Assembly (NCBI RefSeq): GCF_019740315.1
Contig: NZ_JAHXZR010000001.1
Location: forward strand, 124,001-188,000
Origin: Oceanobacter mangrovi
Lineage (GTDB): Bacteria; Pseudomonadota; Gammaproteobacteria; Pseudomonadales; Oceanobacteraceae
Reading direction: 5' to 3'
DNA length: 64,000 bases
The position numbers were made by a program, and so were the translations under genes. Shown here piece by piece: positions 8,337 through 18,269 of this stretch; positions within the stretch are counted from its first letter, which is position 1, and each line of letters opens with the position of its first letter. The notes under the pieces were generated by a model. The model searched no databases, was not told the DNA's origin, and saw only the letters and a program-made list of their open reading frames with translations.

Positions 8337-11300
8337 TCAGGCTCCTCGCTGTGGCTTGTCAGAATCGTGTGCAGGACTTTCAACGACGGCATCCGTCAGC
8401 AACACCGGCTGTTCATCGTCGTCCATATCGTGGCGTTTGCGTTTGGGGAACCAGCCACGTACCAGCACAAAGAACAGCGGTACAAAGAAGATCGCCAGCA
8501 CGGTCGCGGTGAAGGTACCACCAACAATACCGGTACCAATCGACATCCGGCTGTTGGCACCCGCGCCGGTCGACAGCGCCAGTGGCAAGGTGCCGAAAAT
8601 AAACGCTAGCGAGGTCATCAGAATCGGCCGCAGACGCAGGTAAGCGGCCTCCACCGCAGCTTCCATCAGGGTCTTGCCCTTCATGTAGAAGTCTTCAGCA
8701 AATTCCACAATCAGAATGGCGTTCTTGGCCGACAGACCTATGGTGGTCAGCAGTGCCACCTGGAAATATATATCGTTTTCCAGACCCCGGAACGTCGCTG
8801 CCAGAACCGCACCCAGAACCCCCAGTGGCACCACCAGAATCACCGCAAACGGCACCGTCCAGCTTTCATACAGCGCTGCCAGCGCCAGGAATACCACCAG
8901 AATCGAAATGCTGTAGAGCATCACCGACTGACCGCTGGCCAGTCGTTCCTGATAAGACAGGCCACTCCATGAAGAGGTGACCCCGCTGCCCAGTTGCGCC
9001 GTCAGGGCTTCCATTTCGTCCATCGCGGCACCTGAGCTGACGCCATTACCGGCACCCTGAATTTCGTAGGAAGCCAGACCGTTATAACGGCTGAGCGTCT
9101 GCGGGCCAGAGGTCCAGTGGCTGCTGGCAAAGGCCGAGAAGGGGGTCATTTCGTCATTGCTGCCACGTACATACCAGTACTGCAGGTCTTCCGGGCTGGA
9201 GCGGTATTCGCCAGCGCCCTGCACATACACTTTCTTGACCCGGCCGTCGTCGATAAAGTCATTGACGTAGGAACCGGCCCAGGCGGTGCTGAGCGTGCTA
9301 GAAATATCCGACAACGAAACACCCAGCGACACTGCTTTCGGCTGATCAATATCCAGCTTCAGCTGCGGAGTATCACTGAGTGAGCCTTCCCGTACACCCG
9401 TTAGCAAGTCACTGCTGTTGGCTTTCTGCAGCAGCTCATTTTTCAGACTGACCAGCTCATCGCGGCTGGTGCCCGCCGTGGCCTGCAACTCGTAGGTAAA
9501 GCCATTGCTCTGGCCCAGACCCTGAATCGCCGGTGGCGACATGGCGAAAAAGCTGGCATCACGAATCGACGACAGGTTCATGGTCGCCCGCATTGAAATC
9601 GCTGAGGCAGAATCTTCTGCTGCTGTCCGTTCAGACCAGTCTTTCAGACCCACAAACGCCATACCGGTATTCTGGCCGCTGCCTGAAAAGCTGAAGCCGG
9701 AAATGGTAAAGATGTTTTCGACGTTGTCCTTTTCCTGGGTCAGGTAATAGTCCTCAATCTGCCGCGCTACCGCCGACGAACGATTCATCGAGGCACCGGT
9801 TGGCAGGCTGAACATGGCCATGGTTTCGGCCTGGTCTTCTTCCGGCAGGAAGCCGGTAGGCAGGCGTAACAGTGCAAAGGCCAATACACCAACAATCACG
9901 CCGTAGCTCAACATCCAGCGCAGCGGCTTGCGTACCAGCCCGGCAACACCGCCGTGATAACGGTTGGTCATGGCGTCGAACTTGCGGTTAAACCAGCCAA
10001 AGAAACCGCGCTGCAGGGCGTCGTGATCAGTTGGTTTCAGCAAGGTCGCACAAAGGGTAGGCGTCAACGTCAGCGCCACTACCACCGACAGAATCATCGA
10101 CGACACAATGGTCACCGAGAACTGCCGATAAATAACCCCGGTGGAGCCACCAAAAAACGCCATTGGCAGGAATACCGCCGACAACACCACCGCGATACCA
10201 ACCAGCGCCGAGCTGATCTCTTTCATTGATTCAATGGTCGCCTTGCGTGGCGACAGACCTTTCTCCGTCATCACCCGCTCGACGTTTTCGACCACCACAA
10301 TGGCGTCGTCCACCAGCAGGCCAATCGACAACACCAGCGCCAGCATGGTGAGGGTGTTGATCGAATAATCGAACAGTTCCAGCACCCCGAACGTACCCAG
10401 TAACACCACGGGCACCGCCACCGCAGGCACCAGTGTCGCCCGCCAGTTGCCGAGGAACAGGTAGATCACGGCAATCACCAGGATGATGGCTTCAAACAGC
10501 GTGTGCTCCACTTCTTCGATGGAGATCTTGATGAAGTCGGTGGAGTCTTTTGGGTAGGCGATGTCCCAGCCATCTGGCAGGCTGGTTTTGATGTCGGCCA
10601 GCGCCGTTTTGACGGCCGTGGCGGTATCCAGTGCGTTGGCACCCGGTGCCAGCATCACCGCCATACCGGAAGCCGGATGGCCATTCAGACGGGCTTCATA
10701 GCTGTAGCTTTCGCTGCCGCGTTCAACGGTGGCGACATCACTCAGCTTCACCAGCGCGCCGGAGCTGTCGCTCTTGAGGATAATTTCGCGAAACTGCTCC
10801 GGTGTCTGCAGCATCGACTGGGCAGTAACGGTGGCGTTCAGTTCCTGCCAGGCTGGCGCTGGCTGGGCACCAATATTACCGGCAGCAATCTGGGTGTTCT
10901 GGGCCTGAATCGCAGAGGTCACATCGGAGGTCATGAGGTCGTAGGACGCCAGCTTGACCGGGTCGAGCCAGATCCGCATTGCATATTCGGCGCCAAATAC
11001 CTGGGTACTACCGACCCCTTCGATACGCGCAACCGAGTCCTGAATATTCGCCACGATGTAGTCAGAAATATCGTAGCCCGCGGCTTCGTCTTTGGTATCA
11101 AAGAAAGCGGCGATCAACAGGAAGGAAGTCTGCGATGACTCAACCGTGACGCCGTTGCTTTGCACCGATTCCGGTAACCGGCTGGTGATCTGCGAGACCT
11201 TGTTCTGTACCTGTACCTGAGCGATATCCGGGTCGGTGCCCTGCTCAAAGGTGACATTGATGCTGGCAGAACCAGAGGAAGAACTGGATGAGCTGAAATA

Positions 11301-11531
11301 CAGCAGGCCATCAAGACCTGTGAGTTGCTGCTCGATAATCTGGGTCACACTGTTTTCAACGGTTTCCGCCGAAGCACCGGTATAAGTGGCACTGATACGC
11401 ACGGTCGGTGGCGCAACGTCGGGATACTGGGCAATCGGCAGCGACACAATCGACTGCAAGCCAAACAGCATGATGATGATGGAAATCACCCAGGCAAACA
11501 CCGGGCGATTGATAAAAAACTGCGCAATCAT
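8337..11531 (-). CDS. RND multidrug efflux inner-membrane pump (AcrB/MexB, HAE1 family)
   Basis: 1064 residues, the standard size for HAE1 pumps, which expel hydrophobic drugs, detergents or solvents from periplasm and membrane by proton antiport. The start MIAQFFINRPVFAWVI is typical. TM4 has the proton-relay Asp pair in GLLVDDAIVVVEN, and TM10 has the matching Lys in GLSAKNAILIVEF. Two large periplasmic loops sit between TM1-2 and TM7-8. It lies 18 bp after the fusion-protein gene and is followed at once by the outer-membrane gene. No TetR- or MarR-type regulator is adjacent. The drug range cannot be read from sequence. Confidence 0.96.
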   Translation of the reverse strand: MIAQFFINRPVFAWVISIIIMLFGLQSIVSLPIAQYPDVAPPTVRISATYTGASAETVENSVTQIIEQQLTGLDGLLYFSSSSSSSGSASINVTFEQGTDPDIAQVQVQNKVSQITSRLPESVQSNGVTVESSQTSFLLIAAFFDTKDEAAGYDISDYIVANIQDSVARIEGVGSTQVFGAEYAMRIWLDPVKLASYDLMTSDVTSAIQAQNTQIAAGNIGAQPAPAWQELNATVTAQSMLQTPEQFREIILKSDSSGALVKLSDVATVERGSESYSYEARLNGHPASGMAVMLAPGANALDTATAVKTALADIKTSLPDGWDIAYPKDSTDFIKISIEEVEHTLFEAIILVIAVIYLFLGNWRATLVPAVAVPVVLLGTFGVLELFDYSINTLTMLALVLSIGLLVDDAIVVVENVERVMTEKGLSPRKATIESMKEISSALVGIAVVLSAVFLPMAFFGGSTGVIYRQFSVTIVSSMILSVVVALTLTPTLCATLLKPTDHDALQRGFFGWFNRKFDAMTNRYHGGVAGLVRKPLRWMLSYGVIVGVLAFALLRLPTGFLPEEDQAETMAMFSLPTGASMNRSSAVARQIEDYYLTQEKDNVENIFTISGFSFSGSGQNTGMAFVGLKDWSERTAAEDSASAISMRATMNLSSIRDASFFAMSPPAIQGLGQSNGFTYELQATAGTSRDELVSLKNELLQKANSSDLLTGVREGSLSDTPQLKLDIDQPKAVSLGVSLSDISSTLSTAWAGSYVNDFIDDGRVKKVYVQGAGEYRSSPEDLQYWYVRGSNDEMTPFSAFASSHWTSGPQTLSRYNGLASYEIQGAGNGVSSGAAMDEMEALTAQLGSGVTSSWSGLSYQERLASGQSVMLYSISILVVFLALAALYESWTVPFAVILVVPLGVLGAVLAATFRGLENDIYFQVALLTTIGLSAKNAILIVEFAEDFYMKGKTLMEAAVEAAYLRLRPILMTSLAFIFGTLPLALSTGAGANSRMSIGTGIVGGTFTATVLAIFFVPLFFVLVRGWFPKRKRHDMDDDEQPVLLTDAVVESPAHDSDKPQRGA

Positions 11532-11549
11532 GATGAACCGGCCTCCGGG

Positions 11550-12791
11550 TTATTCGCTGGCCAGTTCGGCGTTGTGGTCGTCAGTGTTGCCGTTCGATGG
11601 CTGCTTGCCACTCAGACCCAGCTGCACAGAACCATCGTCTTTCACGGTTGCCGCCACCGGCCGCACCGCCATACCAACACTGATTTTGCTGGTACCTTCA
11701 ACGATCAGCCGATCACCAGCCTGCAGGCCGTTACTCACCAGCCACTGGTTTTTGATCGCCCGTTCGGTGGTGACAATACGCTGCTCCACCTTGTTGTCGG
11801 CGCTCAGCACCATGGCCACCGCATTGCCTTTGATGTCGCGGGCAATGCCTTGCTGCGGCACCACAATCGCCTGATCATCTTCGGCATCACTGATCACTGC
11901 CCGCACAAACATGCCTGGCAGCAAGATGCCATCCGGGTTGGGGAATTCCGCCCGCAGGGTGACTGAACCCGTGTCAGAATCAACCGCCACTTCGCGGACT
12001 TTCAGCGTACCGGTTTGCTCATAGGTAGAACCATCTTCCAGCAGCAGGCTGACGTCAGCACCGCCCATGCTAAGACCATTGCGGTCGATCATCTTGCGCA
12101 GCTTGAGCAAATCGCTGCTGCTCTGGGTCATATCGACATACATGGGATCAAGGGTATTGATGGTCGCCAGCGCCGTATCCTGCGAAGCGGAGACCAGCGC
12201 CCCCGGGGTCACCGATGACAGCCCGATTCGACCAGCAATCGGTGCTGTGACCCTGGTGTAACCGAGGTTGATGCGGGCGGTTTCCAGCGCGGCTTTGGCA
12301 CTTTCGACACTGGCCCTGGCTTGCAGCCAGGCGGCTTTGGCATCGTCAGCGTCCTGTTGTGAAACACCTTCAATTTTCACCAGCTCGGCGTAGCGTTCAG
12401 CCGTCAGGCGGGTTGATTGCACCGAGGCCTCAGCACTGTTCAAATCGGCTTTGGCCTGTCGAACAGCCGCTTCATAACTGGCTGGATCAATCTGATACAG
12501 CACCTCTCCTGCTTTCACGGCCGAACCTTCTTCAAACAACCGCTTGCGCACGATACCGCCAACTTGCGGACGAATTTCCGAACTCATGGAAGCCACGGTA
12601 CGGCCTTTTAATTCACTGGTCAGAGTGACGGCCTGTGGCTGCACTTCGATATAACTGACTTCAGGAGCAGGGCGCTGCTGGCCAGCAGCAGAAGCATTGC
12701 CGTCTGATTCAGACTGGCAACCGGCAAGCAGCACAACAACAGCAAGACTGGCACAAAGATGGCCGAGCGTACGGGCAGAAGACTTGATCAA
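11550..12791 (-). CDS. RND efflux periplasmic adaptor (AcrA/MexA family membrane fusion protein)
   Basis: 413 residues with a lipoprotein signal ending VVLLAGC near residue 25. Then come the barrel-sandwich half EIRPQVGGIVRKRLFEEGS, an alpha-helical hairpin from about residue 100 to 175, the second lipoyl half TRVTAPIAGRIGLSSVTPG, and beta-barrel and membrane-proximal domains. It bridges the pump and channel and is the first gene of the three-gene leftward operon. The C-terminal tail is Ser/Asn/Asp-rich and variable in this family. Confidence 0.94.
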   Translation of the reverse strand: MIKSSARTLGHLCASLAVVVLLAGCQSESDGNASAAGQQRPAPEVSYIEVQPQAVTLTSELKGRTVASMSSEIRPQVGGIVRKRLFEEGSAVKAGEVLYQIDPASYEAAVRQAKADLNSAEASVQSTRLTAERYAELVKIEGVSQQDADDAKAAWLQARASVESAKAALETARINLGYTRVTAPIAGRIGLSSVTPGALVSASQDTALATINTLDPMYVDMTQSSSDLLKLRKMIDRNGLSMGGADVSLLLEDGSTYEQTGTLKVREVAVDSDTGSVTLRAEFPNPDGILLPGMFVRAVISDAEDDQAIVVPQQGIARDIKGNAVAMVLSADNKVEQRIVTTERAIKNQWLVSNGLQAGDRLIVEGTSKISVGMAVRPVAATVKDDGSVQLGLSGKQPSNGNTDDHNAELASE

Positions 12792-12907
12792 CGGATTGTC
12801 CTCGATGGAAGGTGGCTGAACACTGTCAGGGGAGGCGATAACACGGTATGGCTAAACGCGGGAATGAGCCAATGACCACGAATATAACCAGATTATCCCG
12901 ATCAGCG

Positions 12908-12925
12908 GGTTAACAAACGGTTAAC
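12908..12925. promoter_or_regulatory. GGTTAAC direct repeat upstream of efflux operon
   Basis: GGTTAAC occurs at 12908-12914 and 12919-12925, 11 bp apart, so both copies face the same side of the helix, about 120 bp upstream of the adaptor gene. Such spacing is typical of binding sites for a dimeric regulator. The gap 12792-13059 holds no gene. Confidence 0.3.
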
Positions 12926-13037
12926 GAACCGGCCCAGATCCGACGATTTGACTCTGGATTGTCCGCCAGATCGTCAACCAATGTCAGCCAATATTGCAGC
13001 AGGGAATGGCTGTCCGATGCCCTGGTACCAGGATCTT

Positions 13038-13061
13038 GTATCAGGCTCGTGTATCAGGCTC
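13038..13061. repeat. 13-bp-period direct repeat GTATCAGGCTC
   Basis: GTATCAGGCTC is at 13038-13048 and again at 13051-13061, the second copy covering the first two bases of the chrA stop codon read on the minus strand. It is probably a slippage duplication at the 3' end of chrA. Confidence 0.5.
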
Positions 13062-14268
13062 AGGCAAGTTGACCCAATAACAGGCCGCCAGCAGCGCCAA
13101 CCAGCACCACCAGCCAGGACGGTGCCTTCCAGCTCGTCAGCAACAACAGACACAGCAATGCCAGCACCAGTTCATGAACAGAAGTCACGCTGCTGACAAA
13201 CACCGGCTGATACAGCGCCGCCCCCAGCAACCCCACCACTGCCGCATTGGCACCCGCCATCGCGGCCCGAATCCCCGGCCGCTGACCTAACGCCTGCCAG
13301 AATGGCAATACGCCCAGCAGCAGCAAAAAGCCCGGAAGGAACACTGCAATCAAAGCCAGGATAGCCAGCTGGATCACCAGCAGACCATTACCCGCCAGAC
13401 TCTGGGCCCACTCGGCGCCCAGGAAACCGGCAAAGGTAAACACCGGCCCCGGCATCGCCTGCGTCGCGCCATAACCGGCCAGGAAACTATCAGCTGTTAC
13501 CCGCCCCATCTGCACGGTTTCGGCATCCAGCAACGGCAGCACCACATGGCCACCGCCAAACACCAGCGCTCCGGCACGGTAGAAACTGTCGAGCACCTGC
13601 AAACCCGGGGCGGCGTCAGCGCCAGCTGCCAGCAGCGGCAACAACAACAGCAAGGCCAGAAACAGTGCCAGGATCACCAGTCCCTGCGAGCGGGAAATTT
13701 CAAACGCCAGACCATCCTTGCCAGTACTCTGATCCAGCGGCTGTTGGCACCACCACCAGCCTCCCACCGCACCGGCCAGTATCGCCAGCAACTGACCTTC
13801 AATACCGCCCAGCAGCAACACCAGCGCCAATGCCAGTATTGCCAGCGAAGCGCGCTGGCGATCCGGGCAAAGGTTTTTCGCCATGCCCATCACTGCATGG
13901 GCAACAATCGCGACCGCCACCACCTTGAGGCCGTGCAACAGGTCGCCCAACAAGGCTGAGTCACTGCTTTGTAGCCAGCCAGCAAAGAGTATCAGGACGA
14001 TCGCGGACGGTGCGGTAAACGCCAGCCAGGCCAGCAGCGCTCCGGGCAAACCGGCACGCAGAAAACCCAGCCCAAAACCGACCTGGGAGCTGGCCGGGCC
14101 TGGTAAAAACTGACACAGGGTCACCAGCTCGGCATAGGCCTGATCCGACAGCCAGCGGCGTTTTTCCACGAATTCAGCTCGAAAATAACCAAGGTGCGCG
14201 ACCGGCCCACCAAAGGAGGTCAGCCCCAGAATCCAGAAGGCGCGCCAGACTTCCCATAGCTTGTGCAT
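13060..14268 (-). CDS. chrA: ChrA-type chromate transporter, two-domain (long-chain) form
   Basis: 402 residues made of two homologous CHR halves joined by a linker near residue 190, as in long-chain ChrA. The first half has TSFGGPVAHL and CQFLPGPASSQ; the second half has the related GALVFGGGHVVLPLL and ATQAMPGPVFTFAG. About ten hydrophobic segments are visible. Characterised members export chromate from the cytoplasm, often taken up by mistake through sulfate systems. There is no chrB regulator and no other metal-resistance gene here, so the native substrate may differ. GGGAAA upstream supports the ATG at 14268. Confidence 0.9.
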   Translation of the reverse strand: MHKLWEVWRAFWILGLTSFGGPVAHLGYFRAEFVEKRRWLSDQAYAELVTLCQFLPGPASSQVGFGLGFLRAGLPGALLAWLAFTAPSAIVLILFAGWLQSSDSALLGDLLHGLKVVAVAIVAHAVMGMAKNLCPDRQRASLAILALALVLLLGGIEGQLLAILAGAVGGWWWCQQPLDQSTGKDGLAFEISRSQGLVILALFLALLLLLPLLAAGADAAPGLQVLDSFYRAGALVFGGGHVVLPLLDAETVQMGRVTADSFLAGYGATQAMPGPVFTFAGFLGAEWAQSLAGNGLLVIQLAILALIAVFLPGFLLLLGVLPFWQALGQRPGIRAAMAGANAAVVGLLGAALYQPVFVSSVTSVHELVLALLCLLLLTSWKAPSWLVVLVGAAGGLLLGQLA

Positions 14269-14382
14269 GCGTGTTTCCCGTGGCTGATCTTGAATGGACG
14301 GATTGTAGGCTGTGACAGTGAAAGAATCAGGTCAGCCACTGGCGATCCGACCAGCGGCTGCTTTGACGCTATAAACGACCGC

Positions 14383-15453
14383 TTACCAGGGCAGAGGTTC
14401 AGCGACATCCGCCCAGCGCTGCTGGCTGTGGATATGATCGAGGGCGTCGCCCAGCACTTCACAACTGGCCAGTGCGGTACGCCAGCGTTGCTTACGGGTC
14501 TGGGTATCAAAATCGTAGAAGTCGTCGAGATCAGGAATGCGCCCGCCCGGCAAGGTGGCCGCAAACTCCCAGGAAGGTGCAATGATGATGGTCTTGCGGT
14601 AATGCTCGCGCGATACCGTCCGCCAATGCAGTTTTTTGTCGAACCAGCCGCCTTTCGGGGCCTTGGCAAAATAGTGCGGGTACAGCACAAAACCGTCTTC
14701 CGGCAGCACTGGCAGGTCGAACTGGTAGTCGGTAATACCACCATCACGATAAGTGCCCTGCGGCGCGCCGTGAATATCGCGAATGCCGGAAATCACCAGC
14801 GGAATTGCCCCCGTCGCCAGAATCGCCTGATGCAGGTTCTCTTTGGTCAGCGCCACATGCTGGGCCGGTAAATGCGGGAAATGATCAATCGGTGGCTTGT
14901 GCGGATGATGGAATAACACCCGGTCAACCCAAGGCCGCATTGCCTTGCGGGAAATCAGGTTAGCGCCAATCGCACCCAGCCAACCGGCGGTTTGAACCCA
15001 TTTGGTATCACTGCCGGTCAGACCCCGACAACGGGTCACCAGCGTGTTGTAGCGCATCACCGGGTTATGCAGGATTTCATCGAGGCCGGTGTCGCCAAGC
15101 AGGATTTCCAGTATCCGGCGACATTCAGCGGCAACTTCACCCGGGGTCGGTTTGGCGGAATATTGCTGCTCGACATAGGCTTCCTGAAAGCGCGCATGAG
15201 CCGCCAGCGGATCTTGCTGGGCATAGCAGGACATGCGCCAGCCGCCGGCGGATGTGCCGAGCAAGTGCAGCGGTTCCGTGCGGTCGGCAAACCATTCCGA
15301 CAACAGATAACGGTCCATCGACGCCAGACTGAGCCACTTGGGCCCACCGGAAGCTCCCAGGATCATCTTGATGTCATCCGGCTGCAGGCCGTGATCACGA
15401 ATGTGTTGCAGGGCTTCCGCCCCGGCAAAGACTTTCAGCGGCAAATTCGCCAT
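14383..15453 (-). CDS. Patatin-like phospholipase/acyl hydrolase
   Basis: 356 residues. The Ser-Asp dyad of the patatin fold is visible: nucleophile elbow GTSAGG near residue 70 and catalytic Asp in YRDGGITDY near residue 250. An oxyanion-type Gly-rich stretch ILGASGGPKWL lies near residue 35. No signal peptide is evident, so a cytoplasmic or inner-membrane-associated lipid acyl hydrolase is expected. It lies between chrA and folA on the same strand with gaps over 100 bp, so it is probably its own unit. GGAAG precedes the start. Confidence 0.85.
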   Translation of the reverse strand: MANLPLKVFAGAEALQHIRDHGLQPDDIKMILGASGGPKWLSLASMDRYLLSEWFADRTEPLHLLGTSAGGWRMSCYAQQDPLAAHARFQEAYVEQQYSAKPTPGEVAAECRRILEILLGDTGLDEILHNPVMRYNTLVTRCRGLTGSDTKWVQTAGWLGAIGANLISRKAMRPWVDRVLFHHPHKPPIDHFPHLPAQHVALTKENLHQAILATGAIPLVISGIRDIHGAPQGTYRDGGITDYQFDLPVLPEDGFVLYPHYFAKAPKGGWFDKKLHWRTVSREHYRKTIIIAPSWEFAATLPGGRIPDLDDFYDFDTQTRKQRWRTALASCEVLGDALDHIHSQQRWADVAEPLPW

Positions 15454-15572
15454 CCGTATTACTTCCCTATCGTCATTCCGCCACAGATATACCAGACTCG
15501 GATGACCAATCTATATGCAAGGCAGGTTCAGCGGCTGGCACTCTGTGTTGCAATTCCCTCGCGTTTACAGAT

Positions 15573-16082
15573 TCAGGAACGAATCCGCTCGTACACCACA
15601 AAGCTGTAGGGATACGGATTCTTGTCGCATGGCTGGTGGGATTCACGCGAAACTTCACGCCATTGGGCAACATCGAATTCGGGGAAAAAGGCATCGCCTT
15701 CGACGTCGGCAGCCACTTCGGTGATGTACATCCGATCCACCAGCGGCAGCACCTGCCGGTAAATATCTTCACCACCCATGATCATGGCTTCATCAACACC
15801 AGACTGTAGCGCCAACCGCGCCGCCTGTTCGATTGCCTGCTCCAGACTGGCAACCACAGCCACGCCTTCGGCTTCAAAATCGACCTGTCGGGTAATCACG
15901 ATATTGGGGCGGCCAGGCAGCGGGCGGCCAATGCTCTGATGGGTTTTACGACCCATCACCACCGGCTTGCCCATGGTAGTGTCACGGAAGAATTTGAGGT
16001 CGCCGGGCAAATGCCAGGGCAGTTGGTTGTTGATTCCAATCGTGTGGTTGCGCGCCATGGCAACAATCAGAGCAAGCTTCAT
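15573..16082 (-). CDS. folA: Dihydrofolate reductase
   Basis: 169 residues when started at the ATG at 16082 (MKLALIVAMA), the family N-terminus; an upstream in-frame start adds 11 residues with no support. It reduces dihydrofolate with NADPH, regenerating the tetrahydrofolate consumed by ThyA, whose gene is 2 kb away on the same strand. Visible features are IGINNQLPWHLPGDLKFFR, holding the Met20-loop region and catalytic Asp, then VVMGRKTHQSIG and the NADPH-binding MIMGGEDIYRQ. Length is usual for bacterial chromosomal enzymes. Confidence 0.95.
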   Translation of the reverse strand: MKLALIVAMARNHTIGINNQLPWHLPGDLKFFRDTTMGKPVVMGRKTHQSIGRPLPGRPNIVITRQVDFEAEGVAVVASLEQAIEQAARLALQSGVDEAMIMGGEDIYRQVLPLVDRMYITEVAADVEGDAFFPEFDVAQWREVSRESHQPCDKNPYPYSFVVYERIRS

Positions 16083-16465
16083 GGTGGGAACTTCGGCAAT
16101 CAAAACCCCGATCATACCCCTGCGGCCGGATTCACTCTAGCGATGGGCTTGTAGACTATTTGTGTCTGTTCGTATTACGTATGGAATACGGAGTCGCGTC
16201 CGCTTTCTGCGCATCAAGATGAGCCGATTTAAGCAAGAACGAACAGAGCACTGCGGCCATGGATGGCCAGGTAGCCGGACTGAGGCATGGATGCCCTTTT
16301 TCATGGTAAAGAGCGGGCATGCTCGTGATGAGTTCGCAGCGAAAATCGATCCGCGAATCGGTAGCGCAAAGCAGAGAGGGATGGCCGCCGCCGGGAGAGA
16401 GAAGTTCTCTCCCAAGAGGCTAGCGGTGATAGCAGCAACGACAAAAGCTGAACTGGATGACCGTA
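16083..16465. other. 383-bp intergenic stretch, probably repeat-derived
   Basis: No confident gene is seen. It contains several near-palindromic pieces, including GGCCATGGATGGCC and the perfect hairpin GGGAGAGA-N5-TCTCTCCC at 16393-16413, the latter 53 bp past the end of the GGDEF/EAL gene. A 106-codon open frame from a GTG at 16162 runs through it, but it has no ribosome site, is rich in Arg/Lys/Ala, and overlaps the 3' end of the opposite gene; I take it as chance translation of a dispersed repeat. Confidence 0.4.
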
Positions 16466-18175
16466 TCAGGCACAGCGGCTGACCAGTTCAGGAATATCCT
16501 CAGCCTCCACCGGTTTGGCAAAGAAAAAGCCCTGATAATGATCGCAGCCAAAACTTTCCAGCGCCGCCAGAATATCGCTGCTTTCAACCCCTTCGGCGAT
16601 GACCTGCAAGCCAAGGTTATGGGCCAGCGCGATGATGGAGTTGGCAATCGCGGCGTCGTTACGATCATCAACGATGTCCTTGACGAAGCTGCGGTCAATC
16701 TTGAGAAAGTCGATTGGCAAATCTTTCAGATAGGCCAGTGAGGAATAGCCGGTACCGAAGTCGTCAATCGCCACCCGCACGCCCAGCGCGCGCAGTTCAC
16801 TGAGCATGGCAGCGCCCTGCTCGAGGTTATACATCAGTGTGCTTTCGGTAATTTCCAGCGTCAGGTTGGCGGTTGGCAAGCCGGTTTCCTGCAGGATCTG
16901 CTGGATTCGTTCGCCCAGATCACGCTGGCGGAACTGCCGTGGTGACAGGTTCACCGAGATCTTCGAATTGGCCGTCACCAGCTTTTGGTCGAGCCAGTAC
17001 TTGTATTGTTTGCAGGCCTGCCGTAACACCCATTCTCCGAAGGGCTCGATCAGACCGGTATCTTCCAATACCGGAATAAACACCGCTGGCGACACCAGTC
17101 CCAGCACCGGGTGCTGCCAGCGCAGCAGCACTTCAGCACCCACAAAATGGTTACCCACCACAGAAATCTGTGGCTGATACACCAGCCGCAGCTCGTCTCG
17201 CTCCATCGCATGATGGAGCGCGCTTTCCAGCCCCACCCGGATCTTGTCGATGGGTGCCGACTGCGGCGAATAAATCTGGCAGTCATTGCGGCCATCGCGT
17301 TTGACCTGATGCAGCGCCAGTTCGGCTCGCCGCACCATCTGGCCGGCATCGTAATTGGCCTCGCAGGAAATCTCGATACCAATACTGACAGTGACAAAAA
17401 TCTCATGGCTTTCAAGCTTGAACGGGGCTTTCAGTGCATCCGCCAGCTTCTGTGCCACCGCTGTCACCACCTCGGTTCCCCGCACCGAATCCAGAATCAC
17501 CGCGAAGGTGTTACCGCCCAGCCGGGCCACCGTATCAGAGCGTCGTAAGGATTTTTGCAAGCGATGGGAACAGGCCAGCAACAGCTGGTCGCCAAGCGAA
17601 TGGCCATAAATATCGTTAACCACCCGGAAGCGGTCGACATCAATAAACAGCAGTCCAACGTTGAGGGAATTACGACGGGCCTGAATCAGGCTTTGTTCGA
17701 GGCGATCCTGGAACAGGCTGCGATTGGCCAACCCGGTAAGCGGATCAAAATGGGTCAGACTGCGCAATGCCAGCTCATAATCCATGCGGGCAATAGTGAT
17801 ATTGGCCAGCCGTTCCAGCTGGCGGGCATCCGGGCTCGCGCGCCCCAGCGCAAAGACTTCCTGCACGCCCAGTTCCAACAGCTGGACTTCATCGCCGACG
17901 TCCTGCAAACCAACCATCAAGGGTGCCGACGGCAGCTTCAGCCGCAGCCGTTCAAGAGTGTTCCTGAGGCTATCGTCGAACTGTTTGCCAAGCAGGCACA
18001 CCACCTCGCTGGCACTGCGCCAGCGATCGCAGATCTGCTCCAGATGGTGCATGGTTTCGAGCCGCAGGTTGTTCACAGGGATTCCTTCCTCGGAACCTGT
18101 CGAGAACACCAGCAGCGTCGTGCATTGGGGAAACGGCGCGCCTGAATCCATAACTCTCGATTTCAAATAGCTCAT
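16466..18175 (-). CDS. Diguanylate cyclase/phosphodiesterase-family protein with degenerate GGDEF and intact-looking EAL domain
   Basis: 569 residues. Residues 1-130 look like a diverged receiver-type or other sensory domain without clear phospho-acceptor motifs. The GGDEF domain (about 140-300) has RLGGNTFAVIL where an active cyclase has GG(D/E)EF, so synthesis of cyclic di-GMP is unlikely. The EAL domain (about 315-565) has GAEVLLRW (EVL for EAL, metal Glu kept), LEITEST, DDFGTGYSSL, LKIDRSF, AEGVES and QGFFFAKP, so c-di-GMP hydrolysis is plausible. No transmembrane helix is evident. The start is uncertain: ATG at 18175 or the nearby 18154. Confidence 0.9.
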   Translation of the reverse strand: MSYLKSRVMDSGAPFPQCTTLLVFSTGSEEGIPVNNLRLETMHHLEQICDRWRSASEVVCLLGKQFDDSLRNTLERLRLKLPSAPLMVGLQDVGDEVQLLELGVQEVFALGRASPDARQLERLANITIARMDYELALRSLTHFDPLTGLANRSLFQDRLEQSLIQARRNSLNVGLLFIDVDRFRVVNDIYGHSLGDQLLLACSHRLQKSLRRSDTVARLGGNTFAVILDSVRGTEVVTAVAQKLADALKAPFKLESHEIFVTVSIGIEISCEANYDAGQMVRRAELALHQVKRDGRNDCQIYSPQSAPIDKIRVGLESALHHAMERDELRLVYQPQISVVGNHFVGAEVLLRWQHPVLGLVSPAVFIPVLEDTGLIEPFGEWVLRQACKQYKYWLDQKLVTANSKISVNLSPRQFRQRDLGERIQQILQETGLPTANLTLEITESTLMYNLEQGAAMLSELRALGVRVAIDDFGTGYSSLAYLKDLPIDFLKIDRSFVKDIVDDRNDAAIANSIIALAHNLGLQVIAEGVESSDILAALESFGCDHYQGFFFAKPVEAEDIPELVSRCA

Positions 18176-18269
18176 GAAAACTGAGTATAGACACTGGCGA
18201 ATATTTCACCGGCAGACTGACAAAATTATTCAGAAGGCCAGCGCTGGCCGCTGGCGTGGAGAACGGGGA

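Noticed and set aside
16162-16482. 106-codon frame between folA and the GGDEF/EAL gene
   Set aside because: GTG start without ribosome site, Arg/Ala-rich, overlaps the opposite gene end and passes through hairpins; likely repeat-derived.
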